From NCBI GenBank assembly GCA_965246945.1, contig CBDFFW010000001.1:1550001-1614000 (forward strand): a DNA stretch of 64,000 bases. The letters are read 5' to 3'. Position 1 is the stretch's first letter. Each line of letters starts with the position of its first letter. Positions 25,639 to 34,462 of this stretch are shown here, in pieces. The notes beneath the pieces were generated by a model that was given only the letters and a program-made list of their open reading frames with translations, had not been told where the DNA came from and made no database searches. This DNA comes from CBDFFW01 sp965246945 (GTDB taxonomy: Bacteria > Pseudomonadota > Alphaproteobacteria > UBA11073). The position numbers and the translations under genes were made by a program.

Positions 25639-26139
25639 TTATTTTTGCTTAGCCTGGGCGACTTGAAAGAATAACCCCTTCTCACCGTTATTGATCAGTT
25701 TGAATGTACCTTCAAATGTTGCCAATTCTTCGGCCCAGGCGACTGGTTTATCGGTGAAAACTTCGACAATTTCATTGGGTGCCCCTGGTGGGCAAAATGG
25801 GCAAGTGGGTGTGCGTTTGGTTAACAAGAAATGTTTAAACTTTTCAGTTGGCTCTAATGGCAGCATGAAGCCATTTAAAACGGTGCCATCCAGTTTTTTG
25901 ACTTCATCGGGAAAAGTGGCGGTATAAGTGCCTTTTTTATCATCGGTGGTAATTTTGGTTTTGGCCAATACATCCCATAAAACATCGTGTGATTTTGGTA
26001 GTTTATCCTGCGCTTTGCGTTCATCCCCAGGTTGGCTTTTGAGGGTGGTGCTGGTGTTGTATTCGCCCTTCAACGTGCCGGTTTCGGTTTTAAAACCCGT
26101 TAGCGATAAAAAACAAAAGATGATGAATAGATAGCGCAT
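25639..26139 (-). CDS. DUF3299 family exported protein of the zinc-type ABC operon
   Basis: A 166-residue protein with a signal peptide (about 1-19, no lipobox cysteine). The mature part matches DUF3299: LNGFMLPLEPTEKFKHFLL, then RTPTCPFCPPGAPNEIVEV with two cysteines, as in the family's cysteine/proline-rich element. Members are encoded beside MacB/FtsX-type ABC transporters in metal-related operons. Its start overlaps the permease stop by one base (TAATG), so it is the last gene of a four-gene operon preceded by a Zur-like box. A periplasmic role in metal handling is inferred, not shown. Confidence 0.75.
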   Translation of the reverse strand: MRYLFIIFCFLSLTGFKTETGTLKGEYNTSTTLKSQPGDERKAQDKLPKSHDVLWDVLAKTKITTDDKKGTYTATFPDEVKKLDGTVLNGFMLPLEPTEKFKHFLLTKRTPTCPFCPPGAPNEIVEVFTDKPVAWAEELATFEGTFKLINNGEKGLFFQVAQAKQK

Positions 26140-27347
26140 TATGCCTTCGCCAAAGTTTGGGTGATGTTGAGGCGGTAGGCACGAATGGCTGGCAATAAAC
26201 CGGCCAGCAAGCTGATTGCCAAGGCAGCAAGCGCAACATAGATGGCGTTTTCATCCAGGTCGGTGGCAGGTAAAGCGATATGCTTGCTCGCCATCACCCA
26301 TTGCCGGACGAGCGCCATAAACACTAAACCTAAAGCAAAGCCGATGATGATTCCGGCCACACCTAAACTTAATGCTTCGGCGATCATAAAGCCAAACACT
26401 TTGCCGCGCGTTGCCCCCATCGCGCGGAGTAACGCAATATCATATTGCCGGTCATTAATAGCATTATACAGCGTGACAAAAAAACCAAAGCCAGCAAACC
26501 CCAATAGCAAGATTCCAAAAGCTTTCAGTAAATCCGTGCCACTGGACATTAACTTGGCGAGCCTTGCGACTTCTACCGCTGGGCTGGCCGCTTGCATTGA
26601 ACTGCTTTTGCTAATTAGGCGTGGCAGTGTGGCGGCCGCGTAAGGGGTTTTGTAGCTAATCAACAATGCAGTGATTTCATTTTCTGGATGCTCTTTTTTA
26701 TAAGCGACTTCCTCCGGATCATCTGCATCGGGATGTTCGTGCACATGCCAAACGCTTTCCACTGGGGTTAGCACCAGCCGGTCAAGTACACTGCCATTGG
26801 CGGCCAAAATACCCACCACCGTATAAGGGAAATCGGTATGCAAATCATCGCTATTCACCAACCCATGCGCGCCAACGATTTGATCGCCAATCTTTAGGTG
26901 ATATTTGCGCGCGGCTTCAGCACCAACCACTGCTTCCATGGGTTTACTATAAAATTGCCCTTGGGCCAGTTGGCCAGCATAATGCTGAATATAGTTTTGA
27001 TTGGTGCCAACAATCCGGTAGCCATTGTAATTATCACCGAGCGCCATTGGAATGGCTTCTTTAATTAGCGGATTTTTGGCAAGTTCTTGTGCTTCATGCA
27101 GCGGGATATTGCCGGTAGGACTATCGATATGAAACACAGAAGACAAAATAATTTGCAGCGGCGAGCCTTTGCCGCTGACGACCAGATCAATCCCTTGTAA
27201 ATCCTGCGCAAAGCGGTTGGACAAGGCTTGATTAAACTGGCCAAGCGTTAAAATCATCGCCACTCCAATGGCCAGCAGCAATATATTAAAAATCGCATTT
27301 AGCGGTTTGAACCGAAGATTGGCAAACGTAAATTTCCAAATATTCAT
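26139..27347 (-). CDS. FtsX/MacB-type ABC transporter permease
   Basis: A 402-residue permease: one N-terminal transmembrane helix (about 17-38), a large periplasmic domain (about 40-270) and three C-terminal helices (about 280-305, 325-350, 372-392), with the FtsX-typical YDIALLRAMGATR segment between them. The periplasmic part has a short His/Asp-rich patch (WHVHEHPDADDPEE) that could bind metal. It starts 3 bases after the ATPase gene. FtsX-type transporters often drive periplasmic events rather than plain transport. The Zur-like operator upstream of the operon points to a role in zinc homeostasis. Confidence 0.85.
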   Translation of the reverse strand: MNIWKFTFANLRFKPLNAIFNILLLAIGVAMILTLGQFNQALSNRFAQDLQGIDLVVSGKGSPLQIILSSVFHIDSPTGNIPLHEAQELAKNPLIKEAIPMALGDNYNGYRIVGTNQNYIQHYAGQLAQGQFYSKPMEAVVGAEAARKYHLKIGDQIVGAHGLVNSDDLHTDFPYTVVGILAANGSVLDRLVLTPVESVWHVHEHPDADDPEEVAYKKEHPENEITALLISYKTPYAAATLPRLISKSSSMQAASPAVEVARLAKLMSSGTDLLKAFGILLLGFAGFGFFVTLYNAINDRQYDIALLRAMGATRGKVFGFMIAEALSLGVAGIIIGFALGLVFMALVRQWVMASKHIALPATDLDENAIYVALAALAISLLAGLLPAIRAYRLNITQTLAKA

Positions 27348-27350
27348 GGC

Positions 27351-27983
27351 CTATGCTCCCAGCTTTATTTGCTGATCAAAATGGGGTTGGATGCGGTGAT
27401 CGTGACTGGAAACGACCAACACTGTGCCGCTTTCCTTGGTTAATGCCAACAAGGTTTGCATGACATTTTCTGCTGCTTGATCATCCAAACTGGAAGTCGG
27501 TTCATCGGCTAATAACATAAAAGGTTTATTTAGCAAGGCCCGTGCAATCGCCACTCGCTGCGCTTGTCCCTGCGAAATCGCCGTGGCTGGTTTATCTTTC
27601 AAATCAGCAATGCCCAATTTTGCTAGTAAGCTTTCGGCATGTGTTGTATCTGGCAGTTGTTTGGTGACAAATGGTGCCAACAGTAAATTTTCCATCACGG
27701 TTAAACTTTTGACCAAATGCAGCGTTTGGAAAATCAGCCCGATATGCTGGCCCCGAAAACGGTCCCGCGCTGCTCTTTTCAAACTATATAAATTAGTTTG
27801 ATTAACTTTCACATCCCCGCTAATCCGCGTGCCAAAGCCAGCCAAGGCATGCAATAATGTGGTTTTGCCCGAACCACTTTGACCAGATAGCAAACAAGTT
27901 TGCCCAGGTTGCAAAGCCAGATTAGGAATTGAAACAATCACTTGGCCATTGTGCCCTGCGGTTAAATGATGAACTTGCAGCAT
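27351..27983 (-). CDS. ABC transporter ATP-binding protein
   Basis: A 210-residue LolD/MacB-type ATPase. Walker A is GQSGSGKTT (34-42), the signature loop reads ISQGQAQRVAIARALL (a variant of LSGGQ), Walker B is MLLADEPTSSLD, and the H-loop histidine is in VVSSHDHRI. It would energise the FtsX-type permease encoded 3 bases downstream. It starts 2 bases after the preceding membrane protein gene. Confidence 0.9.
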   Translation of the reverse strand: MLQVHHLTAGHNGQVIVSIPNLALQPGQTCLLSGQSGSGKTTLLHALAGFGTRISGDVKVNQTNLYSLKRAARDRFRGQHIGLIFQTLHLVKSLTVMENLLLAPFVTKQLPDTTHAESLLAKLGIADLKDKPATAISQGQAQRVAIARALLNKPFMLLADEPTSSLDDQAAENVMQTLLALTKESGTVLVVSSHDHRIQPHFDQQIKLGA

Positions 27984-27985
27984 GG

Positions 27986-28720
27986 TTATTCCTTTTCAGT
28001 GGAAACGGTAGGTGTTTCTAGTTTCAAAAAATATTGCACAGGCGGTATCGCGGTCGGCCGCCAATTTGCCTGCGGGTTAAGCAAAAAAACGGGATTAATA
28101 CGTGAATAAATATGCGCAGGAACATTATCACCATCATGGTGAGTATGCTGCCAAAGCGCCTCATACCATGGCATTTCCGTTGCTTTAAACGTTTGACCGT
28201 CTTCATCAATCGCATTGTCAGACAGGGCAATGAAATGCCGTTCCGACCATGGCCAGAAACGCTTGGGATCATGATAAGTGGCGATAACTTGTTTTTGATC
28301 GTTCAACCAAATTGCACTGACATTGCCATCAATCGCATAATGATTATGAGGCGGAATAAACAAATAAAGCAGCGTGACAATTGTATAGCCCAATAATAGA
28401 TTTAATGCCAGAAAACGGCCAACATCTTTGGAAAAAAGCACCGGTTTATGACCATGCGCTGCACAATCCATCTGACAAGCAGCACTGGTAGCATGTTTGG
28501 TATGACGGCGGGTTAAAATGATAAACAGACCTGTTAAAACCAGGCTAGTGATCAGCGGGATTGCAAATTGCAATGGATAAACTACCGCTGTTGAAAACGT
28601 GCCAATGGCCTGCAAACCAAAAAGACTGAATAGAATTTGCGTGCCGCAACAGGGGATATGGGCAAACAATCCCGCCAGGATATTAAAGCCACTGCCGATA
28701 TGATATTTGTGCAAAGTCAC
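27986..28720 (-). CDS. Membrane protein, first gene of the Zur-box ABC operon
   Basis: A 244-residue protein with about three membrane helices in the first 120 residues and a soluble C-terminal domain. HIPCCGTQILFSLFG in the first helix recalls the cysteine pair in mercury/metal transport membrane proteins. Further possible metal ligands are a Cys/His loop (SAACQMDCAAHGHK) and WQHTHHDGDNVPAH in the soluble part. No family assigned. The start is GTG at 28718-28720. A perfect palindrome of Zur type lies 24-50 bases upstream, so the operon is probably repressed by zinc. Confidence 0.7.
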   Translation of the reverse strand: MTLHKYHIGSGFNILAGLFAHIPCCGTQILFSLFGLQAIGTFSTAVVYPLQFAIPLITSLVLTGLFIILTRRHTKHATSAACQMDCAAHGHKPVLFSKDVGRFLALNLLLGYTIVTLLYLFIPPHNHYAIDGNVSAIWLNDQKQVIATYHDPKRFWPWSERHFIALSDNAIDEDGQTFKATEMPWYEALWQHTHHDGDNVPAHIYSRINPVFLLNPQANWRPTAIPPVQYFLKLETPTVSTEKE

Positions 28721-28743
28721 GGGAATTAATTTCTCTATAATAT

Positions 28744-28770
28744 GCTATATGTTATAACATAACATATAGC
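28744..28770. promoter_or_regulatory. Zur-like operator upstream of the ABC operon
   Basis: A perfect dyad: GCTATATGTTAT and ATAACATATAGC around AAC (12-base arms). Its core GTTAT-N3-ATAAC matches the proteobacterial Zur consensus and the two boxes at 29.6 kb. It lies 24 bases upstream of the operon's GTG start. Confidence 0.7.
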
Positions 28771-28775
28771 AAGGA

Positions 28776-29591
28776 TTACTTTAATTCGCTTTGTAGCTGT
28801 AAAACTTGATTGGGTTGATTAGCCGCCATCTGTTCCAAATAGCCATGCAAAGCAATCGATAGAGTAGTTTGATTATCGCCAGCGAAAATATTTCGTTGCG
28901 CGGCATTATGCAACCGGCCCGCATGATAATTGGCAAACCAGCGGGTCAATTCCGGCATTTGTGCTTTCAATTGCTGCCATTCGGCAGTATTGGCTGCCGC
29001 ATCTCCCGCTTGCGCAGAATAACGCCAGCGCACCCTGGCTATTGCAACCAATCTATCTGTGATTATTGCTAAATCGGGCGTTTTATTTTTTGATGGCGGT
29101 AACACCGGTACTGTTGCCAATGGCTCTGCATGTTGCTTATCGGCTGAAATTGGCGTGTCTTTTTTAGCTGACGGCAATGACAGTACTGATGTTACTGCAG
29201 GAATTTTAGGTGGATCAACAGCAGGCTGTTGCACGATTACAGGGATAGATTCAATAGGTGCATCCTTTTCCTTGGTGGCATTAATTTCAGATTGTAGTGT
29301 GATTGCGGTATTGCGGGCCGCTATTTGCGCAATGCCCACACCAATTTCACCCATGGGGGTCTTATTATGCTTTTCAAGTAAAATACCCGTTGCTGCTTCA
29401 GCAAAATCGGGAATTGCTTCATCATCTGGTTTGGTATGCGCCAAACGTGCCCAAGCAATCCGCCCCGCTAAACAAATAGCGGCTTTTGATATGGGACTAC
29501 CACTACGGTTGAGCGTGGCGTTACCCATAATGCCCAGCAATGCCCCGCCGTCTTCTACACTGAAAAACTTAATCCTATTCAAACCTGACAT
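28776..29591 (-). CDS. Unrecognised protein under tandem Zur-like boxes
   Basis: A 271-residue protein without signal peptide. The N-terminal third (about 1-100) is a small Gly/Ala-rich helical domain (GGALLGIMGNATLNRSG, AICLAGRIAWARLAH). A Pro/Ala/Lys-rich linker follows (about 105-175), then a C-terminal helical domain (AIARVRWRYSAQAGDAAANTAEW, LTRWFANYHAGRLHNAAQ). I recognise no family. Two perfect Zur-like palindromes stand in its promoter region, one only 8 bases from the start codon, so its expression should follow zinc limitation. It ends just before the operator of the ABC operon on the same strand. Confidence 0.7.
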   Translation of the reverse strand: MSGLNRIKFFSVEDGGALLGIMGNATLNRSGSPISKAAICLAGRIAWARLAHTKPDDEAIPDFAEAATGILLEKHNKTPMGEIGVGIAQIAARNTAITLQSEINATKEKDAPIESIPVIVQQPAVDPPKIPAVTSVLSLPSAKKDTPISADKQHAEPLATVPVLPPSKNKTPDLAIITDRLVAIARVRWRYSAQAGDAAANTAEWQQLKAQMPELTRWFANYHAGRLHNAAQRNIFAGDNQTTLSIALHGYLEQMAANQPNQVLQLQSELK

Positions 29592-29598
29592 TCATTTT

Positions 29599-29613
29599 TG
29601 TTATAATATAACA
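29599..29613. promoter_or_regulatory. Zur-like box, proximal copy
   Basis: TGTTATAATATAACA, a perfect dyad (6-base arms, 3-base centre), 8 bases upstream of the ATG at 29591. Occupancy would block the ribosome-site region of the promoter. Confidence 0.72.
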
Positions 29614-29633
29614 TTTATAAATGCAATGAAATT

Positions 29634-29648
29634 TGTTATAATATAACA
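29634..29648. promoter_or_regulatory. Zur-like box, distal copy
   Basis: A second TGTTATAATATAACA, identical to the proximal box, extending to 11-base arms (29629-29653, AAATTTGTTAT and its complement). The two centres are 35 bases apart, just over three helical turns. Confidence 0.72.
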
Positions 29649-29679
29649 AATTTTTGTCTCGTTTAATGTATGATAATGA

Positions 29680-29725
29680 ACGGCTACCCAACTTAAAGTT
29701 TAAGTCAAACCGTGCCCTCCACTTT
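29680..29725 (+). repeat. Junction repeat copy C (upstream half)
   Basis: CGGCTACCCAACTTAAAGTT and the following bases up to CCCTCCAC resemble the upstream half of copy B (25.5 kb), including an exact 14-base match CCAACTTAAAGTTT. It marks the right end of the zinc cassette. The rest of the 170-base gap to the next gene shows nothing I can support. Confidence 0.45.
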
Positions 29726-29821
29726 TACATTCAATAGTTATTTTAGTGATTTAAAATTAGAAGAATAGCCCGATATTGTTTTAACTTTCAGTTATTTTTT
29801 CATTTATTATCCGTATTAAAA

Positions 29822-31714
29822 TTATGCCGTTCGTTTTAAATACCAAGGCACATTTACCACTGCGATGCGCTGATCACCACGCAATAACAACGCGGCTTTT
29901 AGCGCAGTGGTTCGTTGATTATGCAAAAAGTAATCATACCAGCGCCCGCCCACCAATTCTGGAATAACGACAGCAATGGTGCGGTTTGGATAAGCGGCTT
30001 CAATGGTTTTGATGGTTTCAAATAATGGATAGAAAAAGCGGCGATAAGGTGATTCTACACAAACCAAACGTGGCACAGGCTTGGCCTGCTGCTTCAAAGG
30101 TTCGGCAACATAAGTTTGCCATTTTTGTTGCAGATGTGCACCGCCATCACCATCGGAATTAATATGCACGGCGATAACCTCAGGCGATAATTCGCAAGCA
30201 AAGCGCAGAGCATTACGCGAAATAATACTCCATTGCCGCATAAGCACAATTACCACAGGGGACTGCAAATTATCAATGTTTAACGGCCTATCACAAGCCA
30301 GCTGCTGCGCCACAAAAACATAATGCCGTTTGGTAATGACAAATAATGTAAATAACAGTGGCAACAATAATAAAATGATCCAGGCGCCATCATCAAATTT
30401 AGTCGCCAACACGACTAATAATACTAAGCCAGTTGCTGTCGCACCAATTGCATTGATCACCAATGAAACACGATTTTTTTGACGTTCTTCTGTATTGTCT
30501 AACCGCTTATACCAATGCACCACCATGCCCGCTTGCGATAAAGTGAAAGCACCAAACGCGCCAATGGCAAATAACGGAATCAACCGGTCGGTAATGCCGC
30601 CAAACGCAATGAGTAGCGCCGCCGCCATCGCGGCTAATATGGTAATCCCATAAGCATAAACCAAGCGGCGGTTGCGGCCAGCCATCGCATACGGCAAAAA
30701 ATTATCCAAAGCCAGCAACCGGCATAAGCGCGGAAAATCCGCGAAACTGGTATTGGCAGATAAGCAAACAACCGCAATCACACTGCCCATCGTCACATAA
30801 TAAAATAATCCACGGCCAGTGATCGCGGCAGTTAATTGCGAAAGAATACTTTGATAGGCAGGGCTATTGGGATCAGTCGCCGCAATGCCATAAGCCTGGC
30901 ACAAAAATGCAATACCGGCGAGTAATAGACCCAGAATAATAATGACACTGGCCAATGTATATTGCGCATTCCGCACCGCTGGTTTTTTAAACGCGGTAAT
31001 ACCGTTGGAAATTGCTTCGACCCCTGTCATTGCGGTGCAACCATTAGCAAAGGCGCGGAGCAGTAACCAAAAACCAGCACCGATTGATGCCATCGGCACC
31101 ACCGGCGGTATTTCGACAGCGACAGGATGACCACCACTCAGCCAGGTTTTCGTCACTCCAATAACAATGGTAGCAGCAAGGGTGCCGATAAACACATAGG
31201 TTGGAACAATAAAAGCAGTGCCGGATTCACGCATACCACGCAGATTAACGAATGTAATTAACAGCAGAATTACCAAGCAAAGCGGTAAAATATAATCATG
31301 CAAAATAGGCAGTACGGAAATCAGCGCACCGACACCAGCCGCAATACCAACTGCAACGTTTAAGATATAATCCAACATTAGCGAGGCAGCTGCCAGCAAA
31401 CCAAAATTTGTGCCCAAATTCTGTTTGGCAACTGTATAGGAACCACCCCCATCGGGATAAGCGGTCATCGTCTGCCGATAAGAAAAATAGACGACCGTTA
31501 GCAGCAATAAAATAATACCAGTAATCGGCACGATATAGCTTAAGCCCAGCGTGCCAATGGCCAGCAGCACGGTTAGCGTTGCCTCCGGTCCATAAGCAGC
31601 CGATGACAGCGCATCCAAGCCCAACATGGGAATACCGGCTACCGGCCCAACTTTTTGTTCGGCATCCTGTTGGGTGGCCAGTTCCGGCCCCATGATTTTT
31701 TCGTAAAGTGACAT
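29822..31714 (-). CDS. APC-superfamily permease resembling KimA potassium importers
   Basis: A 630-residue protein: about 12 membrane helices (residues 25-480) and a soluble C-terminal domain (about 480-630). The N-terminal MLGLDALSSAAYGPEA strongly resembles KimA (YdaO) of Bacillus, a proton-coupled high-affinity K+ importer, and YPDGGGSYTVAKQNLG is the family's second signature. The C-terminal domain is of universal-stress-like type (IAVVIPELVGGRW). In Bacillus KimA is controlled by c-di-AMP; I see no sign of that system here. It stands opposite to the antiporter gene, so a joint role in cation balance is plausible. Confidence 0.78.
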   Translation of the reverse strand: MSLYEKIMGPELATQQDAEQKVGPVAGIPMLGLDALSSAAYGPEATLTVLLAIGTLGLSYIVPITGIILLLLTVVYFSYRQTMTAYPDGGGSYTVAKQNLGTNFGLLAAASLMLDYILNVAVGIAAGVGALISVLPILHDYILPLCLVILLLITFVNLRGMRESGTAFIVPTYVFIGTLAATIVIGVTKTWLSGGHPVAVEIPPVVPMASIGAGFWLLLRAFANGCTAMTGVEAISNGITAFKKPAVRNAQYTLASVIIILGLLLAGIAFLCQAYGIAATDPNSPAYQSILSQLTAAITGRGLFYYVTMGSVIAVVCLSANTSFADFPRLCRLLALDNFLPYAMAGRNRRLVYAYGITILAAMAAALLIAFGGITDRLIPLFAIGAFGAFTLSQAGMVVHWYKRLDNTEERQKNRVSLVINAIGATATGLVLLVVLATKFDDGAWIILLLLPLLFTLFVITKRHYVFVAQQLACDRPLNIDNLQSPVVIVLMRQWSIISRNALRFACELSPEVIAVHINSDGDGGAHLQQKWQTYVAEPLKQQAKPVPRLVCVESPYRRFFYPLFETIKTIEAAYPNRTIAVVIPELVGGRWYDYFLHNQRTTALKAALLLRGDQRIAVVNVPWYLKRTA

Positions 31715-31940
31715 TGCGATGTTCTGTAAGCGATTAATTAATCATTGTAATTTAAATAACTAAATTTGCAAAGGAGGGGCGCGGTTATGTAATGCATTGC
31801 AATTTCAACCACATAAATTTTACTGAGTTTAAATTTACAATCGATATTCGTCCCGTAAAAATTCTGTATAAATTAATTGAACAATTTTTAAATACATTCT
31901 GCTTTGATTGCCAAAACCCAGCAGTTCGATAAAGTTACGC
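31715..31940. other. Divergent intergenic region between permease and antiporter
   Basis: 226 bases, AT-rich apart from GAGGGGCGCGG near 31774. It should hold both promoters, but I see no operator I can support. Confidence 0.4.
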
Positions 31941-33140
31941 ATGCCTTTCAGCATTGAACGCATCGGATTATTGCTGCTGATTGCCGCCGTGGTTTCCATG
32001 CTGGCGCGGCGTTTGCGCCTGCCTTACACAGTGGGGCTGGTCATTGCCGGTTTGGGCATTGCATTTATGGCCGTGCCGCTGGAAATCAGCCTGACCAAAG
32101 ATTTAATTTTTAAAGCATTTCTGCCACCGCTGATTTTTGAAGCCGCTTTCCTGATGCCATGGAAATATTTGCGGCGCGATTTACCGGTAACTTTAACCCT
32201 GGCCACGTTGGGCGTATTGGTTGCCGCGACTGTTGTTACACTCGGAATTTATTATGGCCTGCATTGGCCGTGGCAGGCAGCGTTGTTATTCGGCGTGTTA
32301 ATTTCGGCGACTGACCCAGTTTCGGTTATTGCCACATTTAAAGCTGCCCAGGTTGAAGGACGGCTGGGCCTGCTGGTCGAAACCGAAAGTCTGTTCAATG
32401 ATGGGACTGCGGCGGTATTGTTTGGCGTGGCGCTGGCCGCCATTACCGGCGATGCAGCATTAAGCACCATGGGCATTGCCATGTCGTTTTTACTAACAGT
32501 ATTTGGTGGTGTTTTTTGCGGGGCGCTGGTAGGTGGTGCGGCATTGCTATTGGCTGGCCGCACCGATGATCATTTGGTAGAAATCACATTTACGACAATT
32601 GCCGCTTACGGATCATTTTTACTGGCCGAGCATTTTCATTTATCCGGTGTCCTAGCTACGCTAACCGCTGGTTTAATGTTGGGGAATATCGGCAAGCTGG
32701 GCGTCTTAACCGATAAAGGGCATGAAGCGGTCGCCTCTTTTTGGGAATATATGGGCTTTGCGGTAAATTCGCTCATTTTTCTGATGATGGGTATGCCATT
32801 AGCCCATGAAAACTTCTCGGCTGTATGGTGGCCACTGGCGATCATTATTTTATTGGTTTTGTTGGGACGGGCGATTGCCATTTATGGCTGCTGCGCCTTG
32901 TTTAGCGGTCTACCCAAATTAAAAGTTTCCTGGCCGCATAAGCATATTTTATTTTGGGGCGGGCTGCGCGGCGCGTTGGCTTTGGCCTTGGTACTGGGCT
33001 TACCAGTAGATTTGCCAATGCGGGGAATGATCACCACGATTACTTTTGGGGTCGTTGCCTTCTCCATTATTGTGCAGGGCTTGACCATGACACCATTGCT
33101 AAAAAAATTGGGTGAAATGCCGGCAATATCTAATTTTTAA
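31941..33140 (+). CDS. CPA1-family Na+(or K+)/H+ antiporter
   Basis: A 399-residue protein with 11-12 membrane helices. The CPA1 signatures are present: FLPPLIFEAAFLMPWKYLRRD, ISATDPVSVIATFKAAQ, and ETESLFNDGTAAVLF with the ion-binding Asn-Asp pair. GGLRGALALALVLGLP is the usual late helix. There is no long C-terminal regulatory tail. It exchanges cytoplasmic monovalent cation for protons across the inner membrane. I chose ATG 31941; an in-frame TTG at 31908 adds 11 polar residues with no better ribosome site. Confidence 0.9.
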   Translation: MPFSIERIGLLLLIAAVVSMLARRLRLPYTVGLVIAGLGIAFMAVPLEISLTKDLIFKAFLPPLIFEAAFLMPWKYLRRDLPVTLTLATLGVLVAATVVTLGIYYGLHWPWQAALLFGVLISATDPVSVIATFKAAQVEGRLGLLVETESLFNDGTAAVLFGVALAAITGDAALSTMGIAMSFLLTVFGGVFCGALVGGAALLLAGRTDDHLVEITFTTIAAYGSFLLAEHFHLSGVLATLTAGLMLGNIGKLGVLTDKGHEAVASFWEYMGFAVNSLIFLMMGMPLAHENFSAVWWPLAIIILLVLLGRAIAIYGCCALFSGLPKLKVSWPHKHILFWGGLRGALALALVLGLPVDLPMRGMITTITFGVVAFSIIVQGLTMTPLLKKLGEMPAISNF

Positions 33141-33355
33141 CGCTGCAAAACTTAAATTTAGGATGCCAATAAATTTTACTTAGTTTTATGTTTTTCTGCG
33201 ATCTTCATGAATATTGTACAATCAATTTTTGAGTTATAACGACGATCAAATTAAATTTTTGGAATTTAAATAATTTCAATGGATGAAGAATCCTTTTTAA
33301 ATTGTGTCTGTGTAAAATTTAAGTTGGCATTCTTTTTTTATAAGTAAAGTGAAGT

Positions 33356-34462
33356 TTAGTTTATTGATTGGATAAGGGTTTCAAGTTTTTCTTGTAATTC
33401 GTTTGGGTTAAATGGTTTGGCGATATAATCATCCATGCCTGCCGCAATGCAACGTTCACGGTCACCTGCCAAAGCGTGAGCAGTCATGCCAATAATTGGC
33501 AAATGCGGCAAATTATTTTGTAATTCATTTTTACGCAGAATTTTTGTGGCATCAAAACCGTTCATGCCAGGCATTTGTACATCCATCAGTACCAAAGCAT
33601 AATCATTGGATTTAACTTTTTCAATTGCTTCTATCCCATTACACGCTACATCACAGCGATAACCAAAACTTTCTAGAAAAGTAGTGGCGACTAAAATATT
33701 TGCCGGATAATCCTCAACCAGTAAAATATGCGGTTGATTATTTACTTTAGCATTAGAAGCTTTAATATCTATCAAGTTGATACTTTCGTCTAACAAATGC
33801 TGCTCATTCGCTTTTTCTAGCGGTAGGCGAATTTTAAAAACTGATCCATTACCGATCTGACTTTCAACTTCAATTGTGCCGCCCATTATCTCAGTCAGTG
33901 TTTTAGTAATAGCCAAACCCAAACCGGTACCACCATATTTGCGATTAATTGAAGTATCGGCCTGAATAAACTTTCCGAATATCGTTTCCAAATTTTCTTT
34001 CGCAATTCCAATGCCGGTATCTTTAACCGTTAAGGTAATCATATCTTTATTGGTATCTGCTATCTTTTCACTCGTAATTTCAATTTCAATCCCACCAGTT
34101 TCAGTAAATTTAACTGCATTGCTGCATAAATTAAGCAAAATTTGCCGCAATCTGAGTGGGTCTCCTACATAATAATGAATATTTGTGAAAGCCCTGTTTT
34201 GCTTTACAGTAAAGAGCAAGCCTTTTTCCTGCGCCCGCAACATCATCATACTAACAACTTCCTGGACAAGTTGGGTCAGCGAGAAAGGCATTTGTTCGAG
34301 CTCAATTGAACTGGACTCAATTTTGGCAATATCCAGCAAATCGTTAATGAGTGCAAGTAAACTATCGGCCGAAAGCTGTAAGGTTTTTAAATAATCTTTT
34401 TGCTTTTGCGTTAACGGTTCACTCATAGCCAAAATATTTGTTAACCCGATAATCGCATTCAT
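33356..34462 (-). CDS. Hybrid histidine kinase, 3' part (ATPase and receiver, histidine lost by frameshift)
   Basis: A 368-residue frame that starts immediately after the H-box. It holds the second dimerisation helix (MNAIIGLTNILAMSEPLT), a complete HATPase (NLCSNAVKFTETGG, KDTGIGIAKENL, FGKFIQADTSINRKYGGTGLGLAI) and a receiver domain (HILLVEDYPANILVA, phosphoacceptor in LVLMDVQMPGMNG, KPFNPNEL). The normal family sequence would be NMSHEIRTPMNAI, but here the MS is followed by a one-base deletion near 34481 and the upstream frame ends in TGA overlapping this ATG (ATGA). Without its histidine the product cannot autophosphorylate in the usual way. Real mutation and sequencing error cannot be told apart from one read-out. 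Confidence 0.75.
   Translation of the reverse strand: MNAIIGLTNILAMSEPLTQKQKDYLKTLQLSADSLLALINDLLDIAKIESSSIELEQMPFSLTQLVQEVVSMMMLRAQEKGLLFTVKQNRAFTNIHYYVGDPLRLRQILLNLCSNAVKFTETGGIEIEITSEKIADTNKDMITLTVKDTGIGIAKENLETIFGKFIQADTSINRKYGGTGLGLAITKTLTEIMGGTIEVESQIGNGSVFKIRLPLEKANEQHLLDESINLIDIKASNAKVNNQPHILLVEDYPANILVATTFLESFGYRCDVACNGIEAIEKVKSNDYALVLMDVQMPGMNGFDATKILRKNELQNNLPHLPIIGMTAHALAGDRERCIAAGMDDYIAKPFNPNELQEKLETLIQSIN

Noticed and set aside
29680..29725. tRNA 3' end at copy C
   Set aside because: The CCCTCC stretch is suggestive, but no T-loop consensus or CCA end can be placed.
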